NCBI RefSeq assembly: GCF_000203915.1
Contig: NC_008391.1
Coordinates: 1,116,001 to 1,180,000 of the forward strand
Length of the DNA: 64,000 nucleotides
Source of the DNA: Burkholderia ambifaria AMMD
Lineage (GTDB): Bacteria > Pseudomonadota > Gammaproteobacteria > Burkholderiales > Burkholderiaceae
Direction of reading: 5' to 3'
Part shown: positions 45,766 through 55,216 of the stretch, one piece after another
Numbering within the stretch: position 1 is the first letter of the stretch
Layout of the letters: every line of letters begins with the position of its first letter
Made by a program: the position numbers and the translations under genes
The notes under the pieces: generated by a model
What the model saw: only the letters and a program-made list of their open reading frames with translations
What the model was told of the DNA's origin: nothing
Database searches by the model: none

Positions 45766-47520
45766 TCACTCGCCATACAGCCCGAGCAGTTTCAGCGTGA
45801 CGCCGTTGGTCCAGCCGAAGCCGTCCTGCAGCGGATATTCGCCGCCCCCGCCACCGCCCGCGCCCGTCCCCTCGACCACGTACTTCTCGACGAGCTTGCC
45901 TTCGGTCGCATACACATGCTTCACGTCGGTCAGGAAGCGCGTGCCGATGTCCTTCGCGAGCGCCGGGTCGCCGTAACGGCGCAGCCCGTCGATCGCGATC
46001 CACTGGAGCGGCGCCCAGCCGTTCGGCGCATCCCACTGCTGGCCGGTGTTCACGGTCGTCGTCGCGAGGCCGCCCGGCTGCAGCAGCGTCTTGCGCACCT
46101 CGCGCGCGGTCGCCTTCGCGCGCTCGGGCCACGCGACGCTCGTGAACAGCGGATACAGCGCGGCGGCCGTCACGCCGTCGCGCGGCTTGCGCAACTGCCA
46201 GTCGTAGTCGCCGTAATAGCCGCGACGATTCCACAGATAGTGGTTGATCGCGGCCGCGCGGCGGCCCGCCCGTGCGGAAAAGTCCGCGACGCACGCGATG
46301 TCGTGCGTGACCGCGCAGCCCTTCACGATCGTCGTCTCGAGATGGAACATCAGGCTGTTCAGGTCGACCGGCACGATCGACGTCGTGCGGATCGTCGCGA
46401 GCGTCTTGCCGTCGCCGAACCAGCGCGAGCTGTAATCCCAGCCGCTTTCGGCGCCTGCGCGCAGGTCGCGGTACACCTCGTTCGCGGGGCGATTGGGCAC
46501 AGCCTTCGCGGTCGTCACGTCCTCGAGATACGACTCGTCGCGCGGCGTGTCGCTCGCGTCCCAGTAGCGGTTCAGCACCGCGCCGTCCGGCATCGCGACC
46601 ACGTGGCGCGCGGCCTGCCCGCGCGGCGTCGTGGTTTCGCCATGCATCCAGTACGCATACTCCTTGCGCAGCGCCGGCAGGTATTTCTGGTAGACCTTGT
46701 CGCCTTCGGCCTGTGCGGCGAGCGTGACCATGTACGCGAAGAACGGCGGCTGAGAGCGGCTCGCGTAGTACGTGCGGTTGCCGTTCGGGATGTGGCCGAT
46801 CGTGTCGATCAGATGCGCGAAGTTGTCGAGCATGTCGTCGACGAGATCCTCGCGCCCCGACACCTGCAGCCCGAGCATCGTGAAATAGGTATCCCAGTAG
46901 TAGCCTTCGCGGAAGCGGCCGCCCGGCACCACGTACGGCTTCGGCATCGGGATCAGCGAGCTGTACGGCGGCACCGTCGTGCTGGTGCGCGTGAGTTGCG
47001 GCCACAGCCAGTCGATGTGCTGGCGCAGCGTCTGGTTCGCGGGCGGCGTGACGCCGCCTGCCGGCGGCGGCGTGAAGTGCTGGTCGACGAACGCCTTCAG
47101 CGAGAAGCCCGGCTGCGACTTCTGTTGCTGATACAACTGCATGATGGTCGCGGGATCGGTATCGGGCGTCGCATCGACGAAGGTCTTCTGGTCGGGATAG
47201 AGCTGCGCGGTCTGCACCGCGACGAACAGGTCGCCGTAGAGCTGGCTCGGCGGCGGCAGCAGCGTGCCGCCGGACGCCGGATTCGCGAGCGCGGCCGAGG
47301 CCGGCACAGCTGCCTGCGTGGCCGCGTGGTTCGCGCTGTCGGCTTGCGCCGCGCATCCGGCGACGGCCAGGTACGCGACGGCCAGGACGGCGGCCCAGCG
47401 CATGCGCGGCGCGCGCGCGAATGAATGCGAGTGCGAGTGCGAGTGCGAGTGCGAGTGCGAGTGCGAGTGCGAGTGTGAAGCAGGATGCGATGCGATCGAT
47501 GCGGCACGACGTGACATCAT
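45766..47520 (-). CDS. treA: Periplasmic trehalase (GH37)
   Basis: 584 residues from ATG 47520 with AGGAGG upstream. The N-terminus carries a Ser-His repeat and then a lipoprotein-like signal ([16 protein letters not shown]). Both trehalase signatures are present: [20 protein letters not shown] and [14 protein letters not shown] glycine-rich C-terminal motif ([18 protein letters not shown]) also fits GH37. It hydrolyses trehalose to two glucose in the periplasm or at the outer membrane. The lipobox suggests membrane anchoring. Confidence 0.94.
   Translation of the reverse strand: MMSRRAASIASHPASHSHSHSHSHSHSHSHSHSFARAPRMRWAAVLAVAYLAVAGCAAQADSANHAATQAAVPASAALANPASGGTLLPPPSQLYGDLFVAVQTAQLYPDQKTFVDATPDTDPATIMQLYQQQKSQPGFSLKAFVDQHFTPPPAGGVTPPANQTLRQHIDWLWPQLTRTSTTVPPYSSLIPMPKPYVVPGGRFREGYYWDTYFTMLGLQVSGREDLVDDMLDNFAHLIDTIGHIPNGNRTYYASRSQPPFFAYMVTLAAQAEGDKVYQKYLPALRKEYAYWMHGETTTPRGQAARHVVAMPDGAVLNRYWDASDTPRDESYLEDVTTAKAVPNRPANEVYRDLRAGAESGWDYSSRWFGDGKTLATIRTTSIVPVDLNSLMFHLETTIVKGCAVTHDIACVADFSARAGRRAAAINHYLWNRRGYYGDYDWQLRKPRDGVTAAALYPLFTSVAWPERAKATAREVRKTLLQPGGLATTTVNTGQQWDAPNGWAPLQWIAIDGLRRYGDPALAKDIGTRFLTDVKHVYATEGKLVEKYVVEGTGAGGGGGGEYPLQDGFGWTNGVTLKLLGLYGE
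47427..47474. repeat. Hexanucleotide repeat in the treA signal region
   Basis: Eight perfect tandem copies of GCGAGT, encoding eight Ser-His (or His-Ser) dipeptides in the n-region of the trehalase export signal. Because the unit is six bases, copy-number change keeps the frame. It may vary between strains. Histidine clusters can bind metal, but no function is known here. Confidence 0.9.
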
Positions 47521-47812
47521 GACGTGTCCCCTCCTTTCGATGGTGAGTGGATCGGCAGGGGTCTCGTTCGCGCGTGCGTTCGTCTCGATGGCCGTCGATC
47601 GAAGCGCGTCGTTGTATGTCGCAGATGAGTTCCGACTGTCGCACGAAACGCGCATCGCACGCAAGTTTCGCGGGCGGGCCCGCACACGCGCGTCATCGGT
47701 GATGTCATGCGCCGCAGTCGTCTCTTTTGCCGCACACCGTAACAGGAACGACTGTTGCAACATGCGAAACAGGCGTTGCCTCACGTGACGCAACGACCAC
47801 ATTGTGGGCATA

Positions 47813-49228
47813 ATGGCGTCTTTACCGCGCGCCCTGCTCATGTCGCCCGTCTTTCTAGCACCGCTCATCGTTGCCTGTGCGTTGTTCATGGAAAGCGTCG
47901 ACGCGAACATCATCGTCACCGCACTCCCCGCGATGGCGAGGGACTTCGGACACAATCCCGTCACACTGAACATCGCGATCACGGCCTACGTGGTCGGCCT
48001 CGGCGTCTTCATCCCGATCTGCGGATGGCTCGCCGACCGCTTCAGCGCGCGCTCCGTATTCCGCACCGCGATCGGCATCTTCGTCGTCGGCTCGCTGATG
48101 TGCGCGGCCTCCAACTCCCTCGGCGTGCTCACGTTCGCGCGCTTCGTGCAGGGCGTCGGCGGCGCGATGATGGTGCCGGTCGGCCGGATCATCATCTTCC
48201 GCGCGGTGCCGCGCTCCGATCTCGTGCGCGCGATGAACTACCTCGCGATTCCCGCGCTGTTCGGGCCCACGCTCGGGCCGCTCGTCGGCGGCTTCATCAC
48301 GACCTACCTGCACTGGCGGATGATCTTCTTCATCAACGTGCCGATCGGCATCTACGGGATCTACGTCGCCAGCAAGCACATCGCGAACACGCACGAGCCC
48401 GACCCGGGCCCGCTCGACTGGTTCGGCTTCCTGCTGTCGGCGAGCGGCGCCGCGCTGCTGCTGATGGGCCTCACGCTGATCGACGGCTCGCTCACGTCGC
48501 GCGGCAACGCGCTCATGATGTGCGCGGCCGGCGCGGTGATGCTCGCGCTCTACGTGCCGTACGCGCGCCGCAAGGAACGGCCCGTGCTCGACCTCAGTTT
48601 CCTGAAGATTCCGACCTACCACGCGAGCGTGGTCGGCGGGTCGCTGTTCCGCATCGGCCTCGGCGCGGTGCCGTTCCTGCTGCCGCTCGCGCTGCAGGAA
48701 GGCCTCGGCATGAGCGCGTTCCACTCCGGGCTGATCACGTGCGCATCCGCGCTCGGCGGCGCGGTGAGCCGCTCGACGGCCACCCATACGCTGCGCCGCT
48801 TCGGCTTTCGCACGGTGCTGATCTACAACGCCGCGTTCGCGGGGCTCGCGATCGCCGCATACGGCGTGTTCCATCCGGGCATGCCCACCTGGGCAATCTG
48901 GATGATCGTGCTGGTCGGCGGCATCTTCCCCGCGCTGCAGTTCACGAGCCTGAATTCGATGATCTACGCGGATATCTCGCAGGCCGACGCGGGCCGCGCG
49001 ACGAGCCTCGGCAGCGTCGTGCAGCAGATGTCGCTCGGGCTCGGCGTGACGGTCGCCGGCCTCGTGCTGCACGTATCGCACTGGCTGCAGGGCCATCAGA
49101 CGATGGTGTGGTCGGATTTCTGGCCCGCGTTCGTCGTGGTCGGGCTGTGTTCGTTCGCGTCGATTCCGATCACGCGGCGGCTGCCGCCGGGCGCCGGCGA
49201 CGAAGTCGCGCGCGGCAAGCGGCAATGA
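47813..49228 (+). CDS. MFS multidrug exporter, DHA2 family
   Basis: 471 residues from ATG 47813; a GTG three codons earlier or a methionine nine codons later are alternatives. It has twelve to fourteen membrane segments with MFS motif A ([18 protein letters not shown]), a DHA2 motif ([20 protein letters not shown]) and motif C ([20 protein letters not shown]). Relatives export drugs and small organic compounds with proton antiport. It shares a 292-bp intergenic region with treA, divergently. Confidence 0.92.
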   Translation: MASLPRALLMSPVFLAPLIVACALFMESVDANIIVTALPAMARDFGHNPVTLNIAITAYVVGLGVFIPICGWLADRFSARSVFRTAIGIFVVGSLMCAASNSLGVLTFARFVQGVGGAMMVPVGRIIIFRAVPRSDLVRAMNYLAIPALFGPTLGPLVGGFITTYLHWRMIFFINVPIGIYGIYVASKHIANTHEPDPGPLDWFGFLLSASGAALLLMGLTLIDGSLTSRGNALMMCAAGAVMLALYVPYARRKERPVLDLSFLKIPTYHASVVGGSLFRIGLGAVPFLLPLALQEGLGMSAFHSGLITCASALGGAVSRSTATHTLRRFGFRTVLIYNAAFAGLAIAAYGVFHPGMPTWAIWMIVLVGGIFPALQFTSLNSMIYADISQADAGRATSLGSVVQQMSLGLGVTVAGLVLHVSHWLQGHQTMVWSDFWPAFVVVGLCSFASIPITRRLPPGAGDEVARGKRQ

Positions 49229-49280
49229 ACGGGCAACGCGGGCGGGAACGGGCAGGCGGCTAAAGAAACCGGAAAACCAA

Positions 49281-49450
49281 AAAAATCAGCGGACATCCAC
49301 ACGGGGCCGGTGCGTGGCCGTATGGATGTCCGCTCAGGGCTCCGGGTCTCTCGTTGGGGATTGAGAATCCCGGATCTGCTTCCTGCGTGCCATGGACATA
49401 TGTGCGTCGGAAGCGGAATCGTTGCGCGCATCATTCGTCGCGCCATGTCC
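49281..49450 (-). ncRNA. Candidate small RNA with intrinsic terminator
   Basis: On the minus strand a perfect 12-bp stem (AGCGGACATCCA with TGGATGTCCGCT, 49288-49299 and 49323-49334) is followed by GATTTTTTT, a strong terminator. Upstream on that strand are a GGGATT-CTC-AATCCC hairpin and a TATAGT (49452-49457), with TTGACA further back (49479-49484, 21-bp spacing). No minus-strand gene with coding bias exists to use this terminator, so a ~165-nt RNA is proposed. The start is uncertain. Confidence 0.5.
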
Positions 49451-49576
49451 CACTATAGGGAAAGTCGCGCCGCGCATCTGTCAAGCATTGTCAGACGCCG
49501 CGCGCGTGCGGGCCGCACGTGTGCGCCGCTTTCGCGCTAAAGTGGTGCCCGACCGTCACCCTCAGCCGCCGCTCCG

Positions 49577-50788
49577 ATGCTTACGCTTTCGCCTGCCGCC
49601 GCCCGCGCGCTGCATCTCGCCGCGCAGGGCCTGCTGACTCCGCCCCGCCGCAAGGCCACCAAGGCCGACGTGCTCGACACGATCCGCCGGATGGCGCAGC
49701 TACAGATCGATACCATTCACGTCGTCGCGCGCAGCCCGTATCTCGTGCTGTTCAGCCGTCTCGGCAACTTCGCCCCGCAATGGCTCGACGAACATCTCGC
49801 CGAGGCGCGCCTGTTCGAATACTGGTCGCACGAAGCGTGCTTCCTGCCGATCGAGCAGTTCGGGCTGATGCGCTACAAGATGCTCGATCCGTCGGGGATG
49901 GGCTGGAAATACGCGGCCGAATGGCACGAACAGAACCGCGCCGACATCGAACGGCTGCTCGCGCGGATTCGCGACGAAGGCCCGGTGCGGTCGGCGGATT
50001 TCATCCGCGAGGACGGCGTGAAGGGCAACGGATGGTGGGATCGCAAGCCGGAGAAGAAACACCTGGACGTGCTGTTCACGACCGGCGAGCTGATGGTGTC
50101 TGAACGCCGCAATTTCCAGCGCATCTACGACGTGCGCGAGCGCGTGCTGCCCGGCTGGGACGATGGGCGCGACCTGCCGCCGCGCGACGCGGTGCTGCCC
50201 GCGCTGCTCGACTATACGTGCCGCGCGCTCGGCGTCGTGCGCGCGGACTGGGTGGCCGATTACTACCGGCTGCCGCGCCGGTCGTACCGCGCGGAGCTCG
50301 AGCACCTCGCCGGCGCGGGCGAGTTGATTCCGGTGGAGATCGCCGGCTGGAAGGAGCCGGCCTACGTGCATCGCTCGCTCGAAGCGCTGCTGCCGGCCGC
50401 CGCGGCCGACACGCTGCGCTCGACGGTCACGACGCTGCTGTCGCCGTTCGATCCGGTGGTGTGGGACCGCCGGCGTGCGTCGACGCTGTTCGGGTTCGAC
50501 TACACGATCGAGTGCTATACGCCGGCGCACAAGCGGCGTTACGGCTATTTCTGCCTGCCGGTGCTGCATCGCGGCCGGCTGATCGGACGCGTCGACGCGA
50601 AAGCGCATCGGGTGCTCGGCACGTTCGAGTTGAAGGCCGTGCATGTCGAGCCGGGCGTGCGGTTCGGCACGGGAATGGCGGCCGACGTCGCGAAGGCCGT
50701 GAAGCGGCTGGCGGCGTGGCATGGCACGCCGGACGTGACGGTCGCGCACGCGCCGCCCGAATTGATGAAGGCGCTGGCCGGCGCTTGA
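49577..50788 (+). CDS. AlkX/YcaQ-type DNA interstrand crosslink glycosylase
   Basis: 403 residues. It belongs to the winged-helix HTH_42 glycosylases: MLTLSPAAARALHLAAQGLL, the catalytic region MAQLQIDTIHVVARSPYLVL, FEYWSHEACFLPIEQF and LSPFDPVVWDRRRASTLFGF. The QID in the active-site segment matches the QxD form of E. coli AlkX (YcaQ), which excises adducts and unhooks crosslinks, rather than the QxQ of AlkZ. It stands alone and is probably a DNA-damage enzyme of the cytoplasm. Confidence 0.88.
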   Translation: MLTLSPAAARALHLAAQGLLTPPRRKATKADVLDTIRRMAQLQIDTIHVVARSPYLVLFSRLGNFAPQWLDEHLAEARLFEYWSHEACFLPIEQFGLMRYKMLDPSGMGWKYAAEWHEQNRADIERLLARIRDEGPVRSADFIREDGVKGNGWWDRKPEKKHLDVLFTTGELMVSERRNFQRIYDVRERVLPGWDDGRDLPPRDAVLPALLDYTCRALGVVRADWVADYYRLPRRSYRAELEHLAGAGELIPVEIAGWKEPAYVHRSLEALLPAAAADTLRSTVTTLLSPFDPVVWDRRRASTLFGFDYTIECYTPAHKRRYGYFCLPVLHRGRLIGRVDAKAHRVLGTFELKAVHVEPGVRFGTGMAADVAKAVKRLAAWHGTPDVTVAHAPPELMKALAGA

Positions 50789-50890
50789 GGCTGGCAGATT
50801 CACGCCGAGCGCCGGGCGGCAATGATGCGCGTGGCGCGTGCCGCTTGCGCGTGTGCGGCGACGCGCTCGGTGTCAGCCGCCTGCTACCGC

Positions 50891-51109
50891 TCAGTCGCGC
50901 AGCTTGCGAAAACGCGGGGTGCCGTCCGGCAGGTTCTCGTTGAACATCGTTTCCGGGCGTACCCACAGGCCGCGCGCATGCGGCCAAAGATGCTCGTACA
51001 CAACCACCGATTCCTCGGTTTCGGAATGACGGGCGACGCCGATGTAGCGATACAGCCCGCCCTTGTAGTGACGATGCGTGGCGAGCTGTTCGGCTTCCTG
51101 TTCGGTCAT
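50891..51109 (-). CDS. DUF1653 family protein
   Basis: 72 residues. The full family domain is present: HYKGGLYRYIGVARHSETEE, VVVYEHLWPHARGLWVRP and ETMFNENLPDGTPRF. These small beta-rich proteins have no established function and are sometimes fused to other domains. It has its own start with no overlap to neighbours. Confidence 0.88.
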   Translation of the reverse strand: MTEQEAEQLATHRHYKGGLYRYIGVARHSETEESVVVYEHLWPHARGLWVRPETMFNENLPDGTPRFRKLRD

Positions 51110-51164
51110 GATCTGCTTTCCTTCGGCAAAAACGAAAGCGCGTATTGTATGCGCTCGCCGCGCG

Positions 51165-51608
51165 TCAGCGCTTCGCGTAGATGTCGGGGCGACGGATCTC
51201 CATCAGCCGCTCGGGATTCGCGGGGGGGCCGAATCCGACCGGCCGGTACAGCTCATGCGCATCGGTCGTCGCGAGCATGATGCGGCGCAGGCTTTGCACC
51301 ATCGGCTGCGCGAACACGTGATCGATCAGCGCGCGGCCGTAGCCGTTGCCGCGCTCGGCCGGCAACACGAATACGTCGCAGAGGTACGCAAACGTCGCGT
51401 GATCGGTCACGAGCCGCGCAAACCCGACGAGCCGGTCGCCGACATACGCGCCGAAGCACAGCGAGCCGTCGATCGCACGCTCGACGACGTCGCGCGGAAT
51501 GCCCTGCGACCAGTACGCGTCGCGATGCAGGAAATCGAAGATCGCGTCGATGTCGAGTTCGCGCTTGTCGGTGGAAAATCTCAGCGTGGCGGATGGGGCT
51601 GCGGGCAC
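51165..51608 (-). CDS. GNAT N-acetyltransferase
   Basis: 147 residues from a GTG at 51606-51608 with CGGAGAG upstream; the upstream ATG at 51701 would add a non-conserved arginine-rich stretch. GNAT fold markers are FGAYVGDRLVGFARLVTD, the acetyl-CoA loop LPAERGNGYGRALIDHVF, and a C-terminal YRPVGFGPPANPERLMEI. The substrate is unknown. It ends 55 bp from the DUF1653 gene on the same strand. Confidence 0.87.
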   Translation of the reverse strand: MPAAPSATLRFSTDKRELDIDAIFDFLHRDAYWSQGIPRDVVERAIDGSLCFGAYVGDRLVGFARLVTDHATFAYLCDVFVLPAERGNGYGRALIDHVFAQPMVQSLRRIMLATTDAHELYRPVGFGPPANPERLMEIRRPDIYAKR

Positions 51609-51735
51609 GTCGGCTCTCCGGTCGGGTCGGGCGGAGCAGCAACGATAGCGCGGCGCGGGGTGGGCGACAAGCGAGGCTTGCACAACCCGTCGTGCAGGCA
51701 ACGAAGCTGAATTCAGTGATATCGTCGGCAGCTCG

Positions 51736-52380
51736 ATGAACCTGCCGCATCACTTCATGCCCTATCGACTCATCGCGTTCGACTTTGACGGCACCCTCGC
51801 CGATTCGCTCGACTGCTTTCTCGCGGCGCTCACAGAGGCGTCGCGCATGCACGGCTTTCGCGACGCGACGCCCGAGTTGCGCCCCGCGCTGCGCGGTATG
51901 TCGGCGCGCGAGATCATCCGCGCGCTCGAGGTGCCGATGTGGAAAGTGCCGAGCGTGACGATCGACATGCGCCGGCTGATGCGGCCGCGCATCACGCATG
52001 TGAAGCTGTTCCCCGGCGTCGACGCGACCTTCGATGCACTCGCCGCGCGCGGCATCCGCATCGCGATCGCGACGTCGAACACCGAGGACATCGTGCGCGA
52101 CCGGCTCGGCCCGCACGCGAGCCGATGCGTCGATACGTTCGCCTGCGGCATTCCGCTGTTCGGCAAGGCGCGCCGGCTGCGTGCGCTCGTGCGCGAAGCC
52201 GGCATGCAGCCCGACGACGTGCTGTATGTCGGCGATGAAATCCGCGATGCCGAAGCGGCGCGCCGTGCGCGCATTGCATTCCAGGGCGTCGCATGGGGTT
52301 ACACGGCCCCCGACGCGTTGCAGGCGCATTGCGCAACGCCATTGCTGCCGCATCTCGACGCACTGCTCGATCGCGTTTGA
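51736..52380 (+). CDS. HAD-superfamily phosphatase, phosphoglycolate phosphatase-like
   Basis: 214 residues; the start may be ATG 51736 or the methionine seven codons later. HAD motif I DFDGTLADS, motif II AIATSN, a lysine (GKARRL) and motif IV YVGDEIRDAEAARR are all present. It has a helical alpha-type cap between motifs I and II. It dephosphorylates a small cytoplasmic metabolite; the exact substrate is not predictable. Confidence 0.87.
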   Translation: MNLPHHFMPYRLIAFDFDGTLADSLDCFLAALTEASRMHGFRDATPELRPALRGMSAREIIRALEVPMWKVPSVTIDMRRLMRPRITHVKLFPGVDATFDALAARGIRIAIATSNTEDIVRDRLGPHASRCVDTFACGIPLFGKARRLRALVREAGMQPDDVLYVGDEIRDAEAARRARIAFQGVAWGYTAPDALQAHCATPLLPHLDALLDRV

Positions 52381-52792
52381 CGGTGTGGTGCGAATGGCGC
52401 GCTCTGATTCGACGCATCGCGACGCACCCACCCGATACCCTCCCCGCAAGACGATGAAACACCGATCGATGAAACGCCGATGACACGTGCGCACATCGCA
52501 TCCATCGCATGCGTGTCGCGCACGCAAAAATTGCCGCCACGATGCACGCGATAGGTACGCCCTACCTGTCCGCGCGCACACGCCTCGATTGGTCTTACCA
52601 ACCGTTACACAAACCACAGCGCGGTTGCACCTGCTACGGGAGCGCTCTCCTAGAATCAGTCGGGCCGGGAAACACTTCGAACGCCGCCGCGGCAGAGCGG
52701 CGAACGAGTCCGGCCCGGGCGCGCCCGGTCTCTCGCACAGCCGCGGATCACGCGATCCGCCCATTAATCAGAGCCCCGATCGAGGAGGTCCC
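52381..52792. other. 412-bp gap upstream of the DUF4142 gene
   Basis: No gene is seen on either strand. It contains the palindrome at 52589-52601 (listed separately) and a good Shine-Dalgarno (GAGGAGGT) just before the downstream start. The promoter is expected between 52600 and 52700. Confidence 0.5.
52589..52601. promoter_or_regulatory. TTGGT-N3-ACCAA palindrome
   Basis: TTGGTCTTACCAA is a perfect 5-3-5 inverted repeat matching the core of GntR-family operators of the FadR/PdhR kind (TGGTnnnACCA). It lies 191 bp upstream of the DUF4142 start. No GntR regulator is encoded nearby, so a distant regulator would act here. Confidence 0.4.
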
Positions 52793-53365
52793 ATGAATCG
52801 CTTTCCCCAAATCTCGCGCCTTGCATTGTCTGCCGCTGGCCTGCTTCTCGTCGCCGTGACGGCGACCGCGCAAACCGCTCAACCGGCGCCGGCCGCACCG
52901 ACCGCCGCCACGCAAACGCGCATCCACGAAGCCGACCAGACCTTCATCACGGACGGCACGAAAACCGTGTCGACGCAGCGCGACGCCGCACGCATCGCCG
53001 ATTCGCGCACGTCGGACAGCCAGGTGAAGGCGTTTGCGCAACGCGTGTCGACCGAGGATGCGAAGATCATCCAGTCGATGCGCGCGGCCAGCCCGCGCGG
53101 CATCGACGTGCCGGCCAACGACCCCGACACGACCGTGCTGGACAGCATCAAGACGCTGCGCGGCGCGGAATTCGACAAGGCGTACATCGAGCAGGTCGCG
53201 CTCGCCGGCCAGCAGAAAACGATCTCGGCATTCCAGGCCGAAATCGCATCGGGCCGCGACACGAAGCTGAAGGAAGTCGCACGCCAGTCGCTGCCGATCC
53301 TGCAGGCCCACTACGCGGAAGCGCAGAAGCTCGCGCAACGTCATCACCTCGCATCGGCGCAGTAA
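52793..53365 (+). CDS. Exported DUF4142 protein
   Basis: 190 residues from ATG 52793 with GAGGAGGT upstream. A signal peptide (about 1-26, cleavage after ATAQ) precedes a DUF4142 helical domain (DQTFITDGTKTVSTQRDAAR, FAQRVSTEDAKIIQSM and FDKAYIEQVALAGQQKTISA). Members form ferritin-like four-helix bundles in the periplasm and are often stress-linked, but the function is unknown. Confidence 0.9.
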   Translation: MNRFPQISRLALSAAGLLLVAVTATAQTAQPAPAAPTAATQTRIHEADQTFITDGTKTVSTQRDAARIADSRTSDSQVKAFAQRVSTEDAKIIQSMRAASPRGIDVPANDPDTTVLDSIKTLRGAEFDKAYIEQVALAGQQKTISAFQAEIASGRDTKLKEVARQSLPILQAHYAEAQKLAQRHHLASAQ

Positions 53366-53482
53366 CGCCAGTCACGCCAGTCAGGCGATAACCCGCCGCG
53401 CAACCTGCGCGGCCCCCCGCTTCCCTCTCGTCGCGTCGCCGTTCCCCTCTCCGGCGGCGCGACGCCTGCGGCACGCTTCGCG

Positions 53483-54082
53483 TTACGTCGCGAGCTTCGC
53501 CCGCAACCGTTCGCTCACCTCAGGCCATTCGTCGTCGATGATGCTGAAGCGCACCGAATTGCGCTTGCGGCCGTCGGGCATGATCCGTTCGTGACGCACG
53601 ATCCCTTCCTGCTTCGCGCCGAGCCGCAGAATCGCCGCGCGTGACTTCTCGTTCAGTTCGTCGGTCGTGAACTGCACGCGCACGCATTTCAGCGTGTCGA
53701 ACGCGTACGCGAGCAACAACCATTTCGCTTCGGTATTCGCGCGCGTGCGCTGCGCCGATTCGCTCAGCCACGTATGGCCGATCTCGAGCTTGCGATTGTT
53801 GCGATCGATCTTCCAGAAACGCGTGCTGCCGATCGCGCGGCCCGACGCACGCTCGACGATCACGAACGGCATCACCGTGCCGGCCGCGCGGCCTTGCAGC
53901 GCGGTGTCGATATAGGCATCGACCGTGTCTTCGCCCGGCACGACCGTGACCTTCAGATTCCATAGCTCACCGTCCGCCGCGGCGCCGAGCAGCGCCTGCC
54001 GGTCGGATGCATGGAGCGGCCGCAATACGACGCGCTCGCCGGTAAGCGTCGGTTGTTCGAGAGAAGACGAAGCGTCGGTCAT
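53483..54082 (-). CDS. RimJ/RimL-type GNAT acetyltransferase
   Basis: 199 residues from ATG 54082 (MTDASSSLEQPTLTGERVVL). It belongs to the Acetyltransf_3 class: LRPLHASDRQALLGAAADGE, IGSTRFWKIDRNNRKLEIGH, TEAKWLLLAYAFDTLKCVRV and KSRAAILRLGAKQEGIVRH. Relatives acetylate ribosomal protein N-termini or antibiotics; which applies here is unknown. Confidence 0.88.
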   Translation of the reverse strand: MTDASSSLEQPTLTGERVVLRPLHASDRQALLGAAADGELWNLKVTVVPGEDTVDAYIDTALQGRAAGTVMPFVIVERASGRAIGSTRFWKIDRNNRKLEIGHTWLSESAQRTRANTEAKWLLLAYAFDTLKCVRVQFTTDELNEKSRAAILRLGAKQEGIVRHERIMPDGRKRNSVRFSIIDDEWPEVSERLRAKLAT

Positions 54083-54192
54083 GACGGGTTCCGTTGCCGT
54101 GAAGGTGACGAGGAGGAGGACGCCGTGCGCGGCGAAACGTACATCGAAACGCACATCGAACGCACATCGAAACGCCCATCATACGGCCGGCG

Positions 54193-55107
54193 TCAGCCGG
54201 GCAGCGCGGCGAGCCGTTCGCGAATCGCCTTCGCTTCGCCGCTCAGCGCATCGGCGAAGGCGTCGACGAGCAGGCTCTTCGGCCGGTGCTCGGGCACGAT
54301 CACGCTGACGCGATACGGAAACGAGCGCGTGAGCGGCCGCACGTGCAGGTCGCGCCCGACGAAATCGAGCGCGGTCAGCGGATTGACGATCGCGGCGCCG
54401 AGCCCCTGCCGCACGAACGCGCACACCGACACGGCCGATGGCGTCTCGACCACCGAGCGCGGCGCGACGCCGAGCTGCGCGAACGCCTCGTCGATCAGGA
54501 TCCGGTACGGGTCGTTCAGCGACAGGCTCACGAACGGACGATCGGCGAGATCCGCGAGATCGATCGCGCGCCGCGCGAGCAGCGGATGGCCGTCGGGCAG
54601 CACGCACACCTCGTCGACTTCGAGCAGCGGCGTGAGCACGGTGCCGGCCGGCGCGACGTCGTGTTCGGTCAACCCGAGATCGTAGCGCTGCGCGGTCAGC
54701 CACTCTTCGAGCACCGGCGACTCCTGCGTTGCGACCGACACGCTGACGCCCGCATGCGCGTCATGAAAGCGCCGGCACGCGCCGGGCAGGATCGCATGCG
54801 AAAACGCCGGCAGCGCGATCACCGACAGCTGCCCGTCGCGAAACTCGCGCAGCCGCGCGGCCGTCGCCGCGACACGCTCGAGCCCCACATACGCGAGCCG
54901 CACGTCGTCGAACAGCGTGAGCGCGGCCATCGTCGGCCGCAGCCGGCCATGCGAGCGCTCGAACAGCGCGAAGCCGATCACCTGCTCCATCCGCGCGAGC
55001 TCGCGGCTGATCGTGGGCTGCGACGTATAGAGCATCTCGGCCGCACGCGTCGTGCTGCCGGTGACCATCAGCGCGCGGAAAACCTCGATGTGCCGGTGTG
55101 TAAGCAT
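54193..55107 (-). CDS. LysR-family regulator divergent from lysA
   Basis: 304 residues. An N-terminal winged helix-turn-helix (IEVFRALMVTGSTTRAAEML with QPTISRELARMEQVIGFALF) and a LysR substrate-binding domain (GQLSVIALPAFSHAILPGAC) are evident. It is divergent from lysA with a 109-bp gap holding an ATCGA-N3-TCGAT site, matching the classic LysR-lysA arrangement in which diaminopimelate activates and lysine represses. That regulation is inferred from family and position. Confidence 0.9.
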   Translation of the reverse strand: MLTHRHIEVFRALMVTGSTTRAAEMLYTSQPTISRELARMEQVIGFALFERSHGRLRPTMAALTLFDDVRLAYVGLERVAATAARLREFRDGQLSVIALPAFSHAILPGACRRFHDAHAGVSVSVATQESPVLEEWLTAQRYDLGLTEHDVAPAGTVLTPLLEVDEVCVLPDGHPLLARRAIDLADLADRPFVSLSLNDPYRILIDEAFAQLGVAPRSVVETPSAVSVCAFVRQGLGAAIVNPLTALDFVGRDLHVRPLTRSFPYRVSVIVPEHRPKSLLVDAFADALSGEAKAIRERLAALPG

Positions 55108-55128
55108 GGCCTTCTATATCAGAAATGA

Positions 55129-55141
55129 ATCGAACCTCGAT
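55129..55141. promoter_or_regulatory. LysR-type operator candidate
   Basis: ATCGAACCTCGAT is a perfect 5-bp inverted repeat (ATCGA-N3-TCGAT) 22 bp upstream of the lysR start and 76 bp upstream of lysA. LysR regulators bind interrupted dyads of this sort in the divergent promoter. Confidence 0.5.
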
Positions 55142-55216
55142 AATCAGGCATTTTACTGGATAGACGAACAGGCGCATCATTCAGGCTGTCAGTTCATTCG
55201 CTCCGGTTCCTCCGCC

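Noticed and set aside
49096..49446. Minus-strand 116-codon ORF overlapping the candidate small RNA and the MFS 3' end
   Set aside because: It runs antisense into the MFS gene and shows no conserved motif or codon bias; a short peptide at its start cannot be fully excluded.
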